Counted from the stretch's first letter, positions 1-9,597 are shown. The stretch is DNA of 64,000 nucleotides from Bog-756 sp963806455 (GCA_963806455.1 CAWDXZ010000005.1:248001-312000), one strand, 5' to 3'. Program-made: numbers and translations. Notes: a model not told the origin generated them from the sequence alone.

Positions 1-1106
1 TTCGGGCGACCGACCCGCCTGGTCGTCCGCAAACGACGTTGGCGATGCCGGACGAAGCGGTGCCGGACGAAGACGTGGACGGAGAGGATCGAGGGGATCG
101 CACCGAGGCAGGTCCTCACCCTCCGGGCCGGTGCCGAAGTCACCCACCAGGTCGGCGAGCTGGTCCGGTCGGTCGCCTCGGTAGCCCGTGAGTACGGGGT
201 CGGCTGGGACACGGCCTGGAGCGCGGTCAAGGCCCACGGCCGTCCACTCGTGGGCGACCCACGGCGGGTCGGCCCGGTCCGGGCCCTCGGGGTCGACGAG
301 CACACCTATCTCTCGGCCACTCCGGAGCACGCGACCATCTACGCCACCGCCCTCGTCGACCTCGACCACCGGTTCGTCATCGACCTCTTCGAAGGAGAAG
401 ACGCCCGCAAACTGCGACGATGGTGTGCCAAGCGGCCGGAGCGCTGGCGGCGAGGTGTCCGGGTCGTGGCCCTCGACCTGACTGACACCTACCGGGCCGG
501 TCTCCGTCCACATCTGGCTCACGCCACCAAGGTGGCCGACCCCTTTCATGTGACTCGGCTCGGCAACCGCATGGTCGACCAAGTGCGCCGCCGGGTGCAG
601 AACGAGACGCTCGGTCACCGGGGCCGAAAGGTCGATCCGCTCTTCCGCGTCAGGAAGCTCCTCATCAAGGGCGAGGAACGCCTGGACGACCGTGGGCGCG
701 AACGACTCATGGAGGGCCTCCGCGTCGGTGATCCCTTCGACGAAGTGCTCGGCGCGTGGATGGCCAAGGAGGCAGTGCGGGCCGTCTACCTCGCCGAGGA
801 CGTGGAGGAAGCGACCACCCTCCTCGAAAACGCCGTCGCCGGCTGCACCCGCGATCCCGTCCCCGAGATCCGCACCCTCGGACGGACACTGTCCCACTGG
901 CGGGAGGAGATCCTGAACCACCACCGCACCGGGGCCTCGACGGGCCGACCGAGGGGATGAACTTCTGCGCCAAGCAGGTCAAGCGAGCCGGACGGGGGTT
1001 CACGAACTTCGAGCACTACAAGCTCCGAGTGCTCCTCCACGCCGGCGGTGTCCGGTGGTCCACGACGATCCGACCGCCACGGATCACGTCAACCCGTCCC
1101 CAGTGA
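1..1106 (+). pseudogene. ISL3-family transposase, 5' cut by window, frameshifted
   Basis: The frame is open from base 1 and reads as the catalytic and C-terminal part of an ISL3 transposase, including GVDEHTYLS, ALDLTDTYRAG, DPFHVTRLGN and an EILNHHRTGAS stretch. It then runs into a stop at 960. The expected continuation (GPTEGMNFCAKQVKRAGRGF, then FEHYKLRVLLHAGG) is present one frame away and ends at 1106. The break lies at about 937-942, where one base appears to be missing. The N-terminal zinc-finger part lies outside the window. No convincing right terminal inverted repeat was identified. The element is probably inactive unless the lost base is a sequencing error. Confidence 0.85.
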
Positions 1107-1211
1107 AACCGGAAGAGATTCCCTAACGGTTGTCAACCCCTTTTCTGGTCGATGTCAGGGCGCGACGGACCAACGCGCTGTCCACACCAGATTCGGATTG
1201 TCGGAAGGGGA

Positions 1212-2552
1212 CTAGTGGGTGAGCCGTGCTCGGTGGTTGGCCGCCGATTGAGCGCGAGATCGGCTGCGGACCTTGTCCGGAACGGCAAAGGTGGCCGCCT
1301 GCGCGGCGGCCTCTCGCTTGGTGATGGGTGAGCCGTCGACATCGCGCAGCTCGTAGAGGGCGCCGGTGGTGAGGGTCGCCCAGGTGCGAGCGACGAGCTT
1401 CCTGGCGACGGCGCAGTTGGCCTTGGTGTGGCAGTGGCCCCGTTCGACCATCAGTCGCCTGTAGAACTCGGCTAGCTGGGGGTCACGGGTGCGTGCGACG
1501 TTGGCCGCCTGGTAGAAGGCCGGTCGCAGCACGGCGGGACCCTCCTTCGTGATCGCACGTGACGGTGAGCTCATCTGTCCGCTGGACCAGTTCGACGGGT
1601 TGAGGCCGACGTAGGCCTGGGCCTGTTTGGCCGACTCGAAGTGCCGGGCGTTGCCGAAGAAGGCCCGAACCGTCGGTGCCGTCCGCGGGCCCATGCCAGG
1701 CACGGACAGCAGCAGCGCGTCATCGCCGTAGAGGCACTTCCAGCGTTGTTTGGCTTCCTCGCCAGCCCGCTCGACCCGGTCCTCTCCTGCCGCCAGGTCG
1801 GCCAGCAGCTCCGCCGTCTCCCATCCGAGCGCCTCGAGGTCGAGGTGGTCCGCCCAGAACTCGACCCACCGTCGGGCAGCGTCGCGGATGACCTCGGCCC
1901 TGCGCTCCACGTCAGACACCCCTCGGGTGTGCTCGGCCACCACCTCGATGATCGAAGACGTGCGAGCCCGGGCGAGTGCATCCAGTCGAGGCCAGCGGGT
2001 GAGCACGGCGATGGCGGTCGGACGTGACCCTGAACAGGCATTCCACACGTCGGGGAAGGCCCAGCGGGCGAGAGAGATGACCCTCCGCAGACACCGGTTG
2101 GCGTCGACCAGGACTTTGCCGCGTCGCTGCACCGCCCGGCGCAAGGCCAACTCGTCGGCCGTGGGGACCCGGGCCGGGCGAAGTTCGAAGAACTCACCGG
2201 CCCGCGACAACACGTCGGCATCGATCGGATCCGACTTGTTCTTGCCGGCCAGCGCCGACCGAAGCCTGGCCGAGTGCCGATTCCCAACAAGGGCCAGGTC
2301 GACACCGGCCTGGCAAAGGGCGACATTGAGCGGCAACCACGTCATCGACGTCGGTTCTGCCACCGCCATGGCACCCGGCCATCTGGCCAAGCGCTTCGCC
2401 AGCCCATCGAGCCCGCGAAGTGTGGGCCCGGCGGTGAAGTCGTCGATCACCTCACCAGACCGGCCGGGCTCAGGGCGCCGCACGACGATGTGGTGGTTGG
2501 CGACCACCGCCGCGTCGATGCCAATCGCAACAGCGCTACCCTCGGTAGTCAT
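1212..2552 (-). CDS. IS110-family transposase (DEDD recombinase)
   Basis: This is a 446-residue serine-assisted DEDD recombinase of the IS110 family, which moves circular elements without terminal inverted repeats. Asp13 lies in GID, Glu66 in AVAEPT and Asp108/Asp111 in the KNKSDPIDADVL motif; these are the RuvC-like acidic residues. The C-terminal half carries SVPGMGPRTAPTV and NPSNWSSGQMSS, where the family nucleophilic serine sits. The start at 2552 is chosen because a strong purine-rich ribosome site (GAGAGGAGG) lies just upstream; a longer frame continues to 2753 without family similarity. The reading frame is intact, so this may be the only functional transposase in the island. It lies 105 bp from the ISL3 remnant. 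Confidence 0.92.
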   Translation of the reverse strand: MTTEGSAVAIGIDAAVVANHHIVVRRPEPGRSGEVIDDFTAGPTLRGLDGLAKRLARWPGAMAVAEPTSMTWLPLNVALCQAGVDLALVGNRHSARLRSALAGKNKSDPIDADVLSRAGEFFELRPARVPTADELALRRAVQRRGKVLVDANRCLRRVISLARWAFPDVWNACSGSRPTAIAVLTRWPRLDALARARTSSIIEVVAEHTRGVSDVERRAEVIRDAARRWVEFWADHLDLEALGWETAELLADLAAGEDRVERAGEEAKQRWKCLYGDDALLLSVPGMGPRTAPTVRAFFGNARHFESAKQAQAYVGLNPSNWSSGQMSSPSRAITKEGPAVLRPAFYQAANVARTRDPQLAEFYRRLMVERGHCHTKANCAVARKLVARTWATLTTGALYELRDVDGSPITKREAAAQAATFAVPDKVRSRSRAQSAANHRARLTH

Positions 2553-3036
2553 TCGAGGGTCCTCCTCTCTCTTGAAGAGGCCACCGGCTTCTCTGTCCGG
2601 AGCTCGCCGGCGGACCTCGTGGTCATTTGGGCGGGAGGGCCCTCGAGTGCGCTCACACCTCGGACCATCGCTCCCTCGCCGCTCACCAAGAGTGAGGTGG
2701 CCACCAGTGGTCACCCGCGCTTGTGGGTCATCCGATGCACCGGCCACATCCAACTGGCTCCCGCCAGCGAACCGTGGCCCATCAATTCCCTCAACCGAGT
2801 CCGCTCGGGAACAGAACCCCGGCGACGATCTCTTTCACGAGCCCGAAGCTCAGCCGAAATGCGTCACTGCCGGGGTTCCTCCCGAGACCACGGTAGGTGG
2901 TCACCACCCAGAGGGAGTGGCTACCTCAAGTGATACAAGCCTCTAATGTCGGGAAATCCGTGGGGATGACGATGGCGGTCGATGAACGGCGTTCGGTCAG
3001 CGGCTGTGGCACCTCGCGATCCTCACAAGGTTCCTG
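2553..3036 (-). other. Non-coding 5' flank of the IS110 element, possible bridge RNA region
   Basis: No credible gene is seen in these 484 bases between the IS110 recombinase start and the neighbouring membrane-protein gene. IS110 elements carry a structured bridge RNA, and in the IS110 group it is encoded upstream of the recombinase. The tract holds small palindromes compatible with RNA hairpins: GGTGGCCACC at 2696-2705, followed by AGTGGTCACC, and GGTGGTCACCACC at 2896-2908. Element ends and guide loops could not be defined, so the RNA assignment is inference from family knowledge. Confidence 0.35.
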
Positions 3037-4437
3037 CTAACTCCAGTTGACTGCAAATACATTCGTCTGAATTGCGAAGAGCGTGCCACCTAGACACAAG
3101 AGCGGGAGGAACCACCGCACTACGGGCCGCAGCCGCTCAACGCCAAGAGCCGCAAGACAGCCGAGGGCTGGCATTCCAACGAGAGCCAAGCGCGGGTCGT
3201 AGGTAGCGGTCTGGAATGCAACGATCCATACCGAGAGGAACGCCGTCACGACCACAACCACAAGGAGCCGGAGTTTCTGGGGCGAGACACTTCCGCGAAT
3301 AAGCCCGCACAATGTAACCGCAAGTAGCAACCAAAAACCCAGGCCGATCGGCCACGGCCAACGAAATCTCTCTGACCATCCTGAGCCATACCAAAATACC
3401 TGCACAAACCGCTCAGGGACATCGAAAAGAATGTGCCGGATCGGATCGTAAACCCTGTACTCAACACCAAACGGAGTGCCCAGACCACCTGCTTTGGATA
3501 GGTACTCTTCAGATGCCCGACCCGCTAGCGGCGAGCCGTACCGGACCGTATTCTGAATCAAATACCAGCCACATACGACAACAGACGAGCCGAATCCAAT
3601 AACGACCATTCGTGCACGCTCACGCCACCTACTCTGAGCAAATGCAAGAACAACAATGACCGCAGCCAAGGGTAGCGCCGATAGTTTCGTTATGATCAAG
3701 GCCCCAACGGTCAGTCCCACTCCAGCTATTCGCCACCAAGTAGGTCGATCTACGTATCGAAGTGCTAGGAACACCAGGACTGCTGCGAGGAGGTTCGCCA
3801 GGTTGTCGTTTGTGACGAATGCCGATAGAAAAACGAACCTCGGGAGAAAACCGACGATTGCCGCGGCCACCAAGGGAGTCCAAGTGTCTTCCGTCACTTC
3901 GCGCGCTGCGAAGAATGTGAACAGGATCGTCAGTGCTCCCAGAAAGACGTTCGGAAGCCGGAGCCACATTAAGAACTGGTGGTCCGTATTACTGTGATGG
4001 GAGAAAACGCCCCGATTCAAATCCTGGAAGAAGGTGCGACCACCAGGATTGGGATGGAGCACCGGCACATCCATCGCACGCTGCCAGCCCGCCAGAAGCA
4101 GGTAGTAGAGCGGAGGTTGGTGTGCTTCACTGCCCGACCTGACGGGGGTGACGTTGACCCGTTGGTGATAGAAGTCGATGACATGGAGATGACCCAGATT
4201 CATGCCATACCAATGTCCAGCCACGATCGTCTCGATATTCTTGACGTGGTCGGGCTCGTCGCCCGATTCCCAGGCCGGTGTTTTGACAGCCACCACCGCT
4301 GACAACACAATGAAGACACCGATGATGCCAGCGAGGATGAGGCGGGCCCAGCGAACGGATGGAGTGCGGGCCTTGGACCGTTGAGCTCGATTCGCATCGA
4401 GGAGCGGACCCACCCCCTCGTCTGATTCAACCGCCAT
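3037..4437 (-). CDS. DUF2142-like polytopic membrane protein, putative lipid-linked sugar glycosyltransferase
   Basis: This 466-residue protein has about ten hydrophobic segments. After a first membrane segment it has WESGDEPDHVKNIETIVAGH, then HQPPLYYLLLAGWQR. This layout is typical of DUF2142 and PMT/ArnT-like membrane glycosyltransferases, which use polyprenyl-linked sugars; the acidic DEP motif after the first helix is where such enzymes bind substrate or metal. The C-terminus ends TLFAIQTNVFAVNWS. A close paralogue lies divergently at 4965-6411. Base composition is more AT-rich than the core genome, which suggests horizontal acquisition. The substrate is unknown. The start at 4437 gives a short hydrophilic N-terminus. 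Confidence 0.75.
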   Translation of the reverse strand: MAVESDEGVGPLLDANRAQRSKARTPSVRWARLILAGIIGVFIVLSAVVAVKTPAWESGDEPDHVKNIETIVAGHWYGMNLGHLHVIDFYHQRVNVTPVRSGSEAHQPPLYYLLLAGWQRAMDVPVLHPNPGGRTFFQDLNRGVFSHHSNTDHQFLMWLRLPNVFLGALTILFTFFAAREVTEDTWTPLVAAAIVGFLPRFVFLSAFVTNDNLANLLAAVLVFLALRYVDRPTWWRIAGVGLTVGALIITKLSALPLAAVIVVLAFAQSRWRERARMVVIGFGSSVVVCGWYLIQNTVRYGSPLAGRASEEYLSKAGGLGTPFGVEYRVYDPIRHILFDVPERFVQVFWYGSGWSERFRWPWPIGLGFWLLLAVTLCGLIRGSVSPQKLRLLVVVVVTAFLSVWIVAFQTATYDPRLALVGMPALGCLAALGVERLRPVVRWFLPLLCLGGTLFAIQTNVFAVNWS

Positions 4438-4964
4438 CGGATTGTCCTACCACCTTCCTGCCGACCGCCACGCTATGGGACCACCCTTCCGTCAAAATGA
4501 AGGAACCACCTGTGGGGTCTGCGGGGTCGATTGTGATCATGGACGGTTGATGATGCGACTGTCAAGGAACGGTGCCACAATCCGGCTCGAGCTGGCGAAT
4601 GTTCGCTCCGACATCGGGCCCAATCCGCGAACCGAACCGCTACCCAGACTGCTGGGACGGAGGGAGCGATGTTCACGATTGGCACGACAGAGACTCACGC
4701 CCGAGCCGATCGCCGAAAGCTTCGCGAGGCTGATCAGATGCTGAACGAAAGGGCGCTGATGTGGCGGCCTGCAGGTGAGCACGACCACTTATCACCGGTG
4801 GCGAACCTACGGCGGGATGAGGACGACGCCGAGCCTGAAGTCGAGGTCCGAGTGCGGCCGGCGGCAAAAGGAAGCCTGACCTGAGGCTGACACGTTGACA
4901 GTCCCCTAGCTAGTCGAAGAGACTTCGCGTCAAAGGGCGCTTGAAATGACCAGCGGGGTGATCA
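4438..4964. other. Intergenic region between divergent DUF2142-like paralogues
   Basis: These 527 bases separate two divergent paralogous genes and presumably carry both promoters. Apart from one doubtful small reading frame at 4669-4884, nothing recognisable is present. Confidence 0.4.
4669..4884 (+). CDS. Possible small protein of unknown function
   Basis: This 71-codon frame starts with ATG behind a good purine-rich site (GGACGGAGGGAGCG). The product is charged, Arg/Glu/Asp-rich and has no membrane segment or recognised motif. It lies between the two DUF2142-like genes. The ribosome site is the only positive evidence. It may instead be a chance frame or a decayed gene fragment. Confidence 0.28.
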   Translation: MFTIGTTETHARADRRKLREADQMLNERALMWRPAGEHDHLSPVANLRRDEDDAEPEVEVRVRPAAKGSLT

Positions 4965-6411
4965 TTGGGTGGCGAAGCAGGGAGCAATGGCAATGAACCC
5001 ACCACCGATTCATTGCTGAAGGACTCTCACTACTTGTCCGCCGGTATCGCCCCGGAGCCATTAGGGGATCGATCGTCGGGCGAGCCCCACGACGGCAACG
5101 CGGGGCGAGCGAAGATCGTATTGGTTGGAGTCATTGCCATTTTCGTGGTTCTCGCTGCGATCATTGCAGTCAAAACTCCAGCGTGGGAGTCCAACGATGA
5201 GCCGGCTCATGTCCAGAATATCGAAACCCTTGTTGCTGGTCATTGGTACGGTATGCATTTGGGCAAGTTACATCTGGTTGAGATATTCGGTCAGAAGCAC
5301 AACTTAGGTGTTACCTCCGGGGCTGAAGCACACCAACCGCCTCTCTACTACCTCCTCCTAGCCGGCTGGCAACGACTTGCTGGACCAGCGCCGCGCATTC
5401 CGAACCCAGGACCCAAGAGCATCCAGACCACTCATGGATCCTTCGCACATCACGGTGACGCCGACCTTCACTTCTTGCTTTGGTTGCGAATTCCGAACAT
5501 CGTCTTGGGCGCCCTGACCATCTGGTTCACTTTCCTAGCCGCCCGGCTCATCACCTCCGATCCCTGGACGCCGGTCGTTGCGGCGTCGATCGTCGCATTC
5601 CTTCCGAAATTCGTGTTCCTCTCGGCCTTCGTCACAAATGACAATCTCGTCAACCTCCTGGGAGCCCTCCTCACCTTCGTTGCATTGCGGTATGCCGCGC
5701 TCTCCCTCGCGGTGGCGAATGAGTCTCGTCGGAGCGCTGGTCGGACTTTTGATCACTACCAAGCTCTCAGCCTGGCCGCTGGCAGCCGTCATACCAGTCC
5801 TCGCCTTCAGCAGCCGAGAATGGATCAGGCGGACAGAACTCGTCATCATCGGCTTAGTCGGCTGCCTAGTGGTCTCTGGCTGGTATCTCATCCAAAACAC
5901 GGTGAGGTACGGGGACCCCGCTGCCTATCGCGCAACACAGCAGTACCTGGCCAGGACGGGAGGTCTTGACACGCCTTTCGGGATCCCTTACGAGGTGGCG
6001 GACCCACTCAAGTACGCAATCATCGACGTGCCTGGGAAGTTCTTGCACGTCTTTTGGTACGGGTCCGGCTGGGCTGAAGTCTTTCGTTGGCCGTGGCCAG
6101 TGGGCCTTCTGTTTTGGACGGCAATGATATGCGCAGTTCTTGGACTCATTGGACGACATATATCACGACCGGTGGTTCTGGTATTGGGCGTTCTTACCGT
6201 CACTAGCTTCCTCTCGGTGTGGATCGTTGCTTTCCAGTCCCCAAGCTATGACCCACGCCTGGCTCTCGAAGGTCTGCCAGCCTTGGCCTGCTTCGGTGCG
6301 CTCGGCCTGGAGCGGTTGAGGCCGACGGTCCGCTTCTTCTATCCGTTGGTGGGGCTCGGTGGCACACTTTTCGCCATTCAAACCAACGTCCTGTCGGTGC
6401 ATTGGAGCTAG
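4965..6411 (+). pseudogene. DUF2142-like membrane protein paralogue, frameshifted
   Basis: This is a second copy of the membrane protein encoded at 3037-4437. It shares WESNDEPAHVQNIETLVAGH, HQPPLYYLLLAGWQR, the GWYLIQNTVRYG segment and the ending TLFAIQTNVLSVHWS. The frame is correct from 4965 (TTG start) to about 5695 (ending VALRYA). It then reads nonsense, while the correct continuation (SLVGALVGLLITTKLSAWPL) lies one frame on and runs to 6411. The region is 1,447 bases, a net excess of one base. If the extra base is genuine the copy makes a truncated protein lacking its C-terminal membrane half. If it is a sequencing error, both paralogues are functional. Confidence 0.75.
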
Positions 6412-6568
6412 CTTGCGCGCGTCCGCTAAGGGGCCAAAGGCCTAACGGATGCTCAGAGAACGACTGAGTGCGGGACTTGTGAGGTAGGCCGCTGGTTTGG
6501 CGTGCCGCTGTAGGTCGGCCGGGCTCAGTCCCGCCGGTTTCCCGAACGGGTGCGTATTCCGGCTCGCC
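6412..6568. other. Spacer between membrane-protein paralogue and group II intron, with hairpins
   Basis: No gene is seen. A short GGCC-AAA-GGCC hairpin flanked by TCCG/CGGA lies at about 6422-6449 directly after the stop codon and could terminate transcription, although no T-run follows. A second inverted repeat (CGGGACT at 6471-6477, AGTCCCG at 6527-6533) lies in what would be the 3' exon of the group II intron. Confidence 0.3.
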
Positions 6569-6599
6569 ATGGTCGTCGCCTCCCCAGCAGCCCCCTATC

Positions 6600-6632
6600 G
6601 AACCGTGCATGCGGTTCTCCCGCACACGGCTC
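6600..6632 (-). ncRNA. Group II intron domain V
   Basis: Read on the minus strand this begins GAGCCGTGTGCGGGAGAACC and closes with GCATGCACGGTTC. The outer strands GAGCCGTGTGCGG and CCGCATGCACGGTTC pair almost completely around a GAGAA-type loop. This is the catalytic domain V of group II introns, about 33 nucleotides as expected. It lies 17 bases downstream of the reverse transcriptase stop codon. The catalytic AGC-type lower-stem triad and the terminal loop appear intact. Confidence 0.88.
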
Positions 6633-6649
6633 TCCGACACCGTTCACCG

Positions 6650-8000
6650 TCAGGCATGCGCACTCCAGTAGCGCACCGTTCCTGTCAGCCGGTAGATCCC
6701 GAGCGTCGTGAGCCACCCGTAGGTGTAACGGGTAGTCCAGTTCCGGCCCGAGAGTCCGTGCTTGACGCTCGCCAGCTTGGCCAGGCGTTCGTGGACGTAG
6801 CTGTCGACGGCGCTGAACTTCCGCGACGAGTTGCCGTAGCGGTAGTACGCCCCCCAACCCCGCAGCACGGGGTTGAGTTCTTCGACAACGACAGCCAACT
6901 CACGACCGGCATAGCCCCGTGGGGTCCGATCCCGGATCTTGGCCCTGATGGAGGCCATGGCCCGGTGCGAGACGGCCACTTCTGCAAGTAGTAGCGGCCC
7001 TCTTGTTTCGGGGACTCCCGCATATGGAGGTGGAAGCCCAAGAAGTCGAACCCCTCCTTGCCCTGACGGAGGCACACGATCCTGGTCTTGTCGGGATGCA
7101 GGCGCAGCCCGATCGGGGCCAGGGTCGCCGCCGCCAGATCCCGGGCCGCTTCGGCCCGTTCCTCGGTCGGGCACAAGACGACGAAGTCGTCGGCAGTAAC
7201 GCACCAGGGTTCCCGTTCTCGGTCCCGCTGCCTTCCACGCCCGATCGAGGACGTGGAGGGCGATGTTGGCGAGCAACGGCGAGATGGGTGAGCCCTGCGG
7301 GGTTCCCGACTCCGTGTCGGAGATGACCCCGCCCTCGAACACCCCTGCTCGCAGCCAACTGCGCAGCAGCTTCAACATCTGCCGGTCAACGACCCGGCGC
7401 TCGACCTCGCCCATGAGGGCGTCGTGGTCGATCTCGTCGAAGCACGCCTTGATGTCGGCGTCGAGCACCCACACCGCACCCTGTGTTGGCCGCCTGGCGG
7501 ACGGCTTCGAGGGCCTGGTGGGCGGAACGCTTCGGCCGGAAGCCGAAGCTCTGGGGCGAGAAGTCCGCCTCGAAGATGGGTTCGAGGACGATCTTCGCCG
7601 CCGCCATGACCACCCGGTCAGTGACCGTGGGGATGCCGAGCGGCCGGGTCTCCCCCGGCTTGCCCGGCTTCGGGATGCGGACCCGCCGCAGTGGCTTCGG
7701 GCGATAGGACTTCTCCCGAAGCTGGGCGGCGAGGCCGTCGAGGAACTGGCGCACTCCCTCTGTGCCCCCGCCGGTGATGGCGGCGATGGTCACGCCGTCG
7801 ACACCGGGGGCACCCTGGTTGGTGGCCACGTCGACCCACGCTCTCCACATCACGTCACTGCGGGTGAGCTTGTCGTAGAGGGCGTGGAACCGACGCTCTG
7901 GTTCCTGCTTGGCACTGCGGTAGAGCACGCGTTGAAGGGCTCGAACGGGTTCCAGGCCATCGGCCTGTCTGACGGTCCTAGCCGATTGCTCGGCACTCAT
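6650..8000 (-). pseudogene. ltrA: Group II intron reverse transcriptase/maturase, three frameshifts
   Basis: The N-terminal part (from 8000) carries GAPGVDGVTI, PLRRVRIPKPG, TRPLGIPTVTDRVV and SFGFRPKRSAHQAL of group II intron reverse transcriptases. It breaks near 7479-7482 (one extra base) before WVLDADIKACFDEIDHDAL. A second extra base at about 7194 destroys the Tyr-x-Asp-Asp active site, which is restored one frame on (DFVVLCPTEERAEAARDL). A third shift near 6970-6985 restores the earlier frame through PVLRGWGAYYRYGNSSRKF to TGTVRYWSAHA. The region is 1,351 bases, a net excess of one. As written no active enzyme can be made. The family normally provides maturase and target-primed reverse transcription. 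Confidence 0.88.
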
Positions 8001-8554
8001 CAGCGTTCCTCACCTCCTTCTCGTGCACCGGTGAAGCAGGGGCCCTTCGCTCGGGGCGGGTTGTGTTGTCCCGCCCGTCGTCACTACTACGACCCCCTCC
8101 GACTCCCTCTCGACCGCCATGCCATTTCCCGTTGCCGGTTATAGGCAGGCATGCTCCCGCCCCCACAGGACGGGGCCGAGGAGGGCCTCTCCAGTTCCCA
8201 CGACAACCTTCTTGACGTTCCACGCCCCATACGCCGGAGAGTTCCTCGGCATCCGCTCCAAGATCACAGATGCCTTCCATGGCCTTCGCCCAAATCCGAC
8301 GGGCTCGGCTCTCTCTCAACCTGCTTTCGCGGATCCGCTTGACGACGCTGCAAGCTTCACTTCATGTTGCGGACCGACAAGTTGCTCCACCCCGCTTCGA
8401 CGCACGACCTCTCGGTCGACGCCGGGGGCTTCACTACCGGGGACCTTGGCGTCTCCCCGGACCGGACTTTCACCGGCTGGCTGTCGTGAGCTTGTCGCTC
8501 GGTTACGTCATGATCACTCCTTTGTGTTCATGGCGCCCGAGCTGCTGGACGCAC

Positions 8555-8678
8555 CGGAATTGAGCGGGGTCTGACCACACACCGGGGATCCGCGAGCGCG
8601 TAGCGGGAGTCCACCAGTCTGAGGTTGTTCGAAGACTTCAGATGGAGGACCCCCGTTGGTATCTGACCCTACGTTCTC
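8555..8678. other. Spacer upstream of XRE gene, 5' exon side of group II intron
   Basis: This short stretch contains GC-rich inverted segments but no gene. It carries the upstream sequence of the XRE regulator on the plus strand and the intron's 5' exon on the minus strand. Confidence 0.3.
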
Positions 8679-9110
8679 ATGGGGAAAATGGAGCGGACCT
8701 TTCGGGCGAACCTGAGAGACCTGCGACTAGCCGTGGACTGGTCACAGCGGGACCTCGCCGACGCCATGAACTCTCTCGGGTTCGACTGGCGCCAGACCAC
8801 GGTAAGCAAGTCCGAAAACGGTGAACGACCCATCCGCCTCGATGAAGCGGCTGCCATCGCCAAGCTGTTCGGTCTCGATCTCACCCACATGCTCACGGTG
8901 CCGAACGGTCCGACCAGGCAGCACTACCGGACCCTGGCTCGACGTCAGGTGGCACTCGCCCAGCGAGACGAGATCGAACGAAGGCTGGCACAGCTAGATG
9001 CGACCATGAGGGGTGCTCTGCATGGACGAGAAGACCCAAGTGCAGGCTCTGGATCGCACCGCCCCGATACTCCCGCTGCGACCAGGACTACCCGAACGAC
9101 GCACCCATGA
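8679..9110 (+). CDS. XRE-family helix-turn-helix regulator, 3' end probably replaced
   Basis: The N-terminal 70 residues are a classic XRE DNA-binding domain: FRANLRDLRLAVDWSQRDLA, then TTVSKSENGERPIRLDEAAA and IAKLFGLDL. A helical segment rich in Arg and Gln follows (residues 80-112). From about 9005 the frame runs out of phase over an IS630 transposase, and the last 30 residues (Pro/Thr/Arg-rich) look like read-through rather than native protein. Starts at 8679 or 8688 are both possible. It probably represses a small local operon or is a remnant of a mobile-element regulator. No operator was identified. Confidence 0.6.
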   Translation: MGKMERTFRANLRDLRLAVDWSQRDLADAMNSLGFDWRQTTVSKSENGERPIRLDEAAAIAKLFGLDLTHMLTVPNGPTRQHYRTLARRQVALAQRDEIERRLAQLDATMRGALHGREDPSAGSGSHRPDTPAATRTTRTTHP

Positions 9111-9582
9111 CTACAAGCGAAACGGCACCACCAATCTCTATGCGGCCCTCGACATCGCCTCGGGGAGGGTCATCGCGGATATGACCGAACGCCACCGCGC
9201 CCTCGAGTTCCGACGATTCTTGAACCTCATCAACCGAAGCGTGCCCGAGGACCTCGACGTCCACGTGGTCGTCGACAACTCGTCGACCCACAAGACCCCT
9301 GAGATCCACCGTTGGCTGCTACGCCATCCCCGGTTCACACTGCACTTCACGCCGACTTACAGCTCGTGGATGAACCTCGTCGAGCGCTGGTTCGCAGAGC
9401 TAACCAACAAGTGGCTGCGACGCGGCACCCATCGCTCCACCAAGGAACTCGAAGCGTCGATCAACACTTGGATCGATAAATGGAACGACGATCCGACACC
9501 ATTCGTCTGGCACAAGACATCGGACGAGATCCTCGACACGCTGGCTACGTATTGCGCGCGGATCTCCGACTCAGGTCACTAG
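9013..9582 (+). pseudogene. IS630-family transposase, catalytic half only
   Basis: This 189-codon frame contains the complete DDE catalytic core of an IS630 (Tc1/mariner-like) transposase. The motifs are CMDEKTQVQALDRT (first Asp), VVVDNSSTHKTPEIHRWL (second Asp) and SSWMNLVERWFAEL (Glu), and it ends with the family C-terminus RISDSGH. The N-terminal helix-turn-helix half, normally about 150 residues, is missing: an in-frame stop lies at 9007-9009, immediately before the homology begins. The XRE gene overlaps it in another frame, so the junction near 9005-9013 is where the two were joined. It is probably inactive. An identical-family copy elsewhere would be needed for movement. Confidence 0.85.
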
Positions 9583-9597
9583 GGCAAACGCCCATAT

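Larger units (their letters stand above)
6569..8554 (-). mobile_element. Group II intron, about 2.0 kb, intron protein degraded
   Basis: On the minus strand, a GTGCG start at 8554 matches the group II 5' consensus GUGYG. About 550 bases of domain I-III sequence follow, including the segment GGTGAAAGTCCGGTCC that is common in bacterial introns. Then come the reverse transcriptase frame (8000-6650) and domain V (6632-6600). A probable domain VI ends near an AT at 6569-6570. The 5' end is fairly well supported; the 3' end is approximate because the domain VI pairing is imperfect. The ribozyme core looks preserved although the protein is frameshifted, so splicing or mobility would need a maturase supplied from elsewhere. 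Confidence 0.8.

Noticed and set aside
6440..6450. GCCTAAC resembling an integron attC core near the intron
   Set aside because: The matching second core site is absent or in the wrong order, and no integrase or cassette is nearby; it fits better as part of a hairpin after the stop codon.
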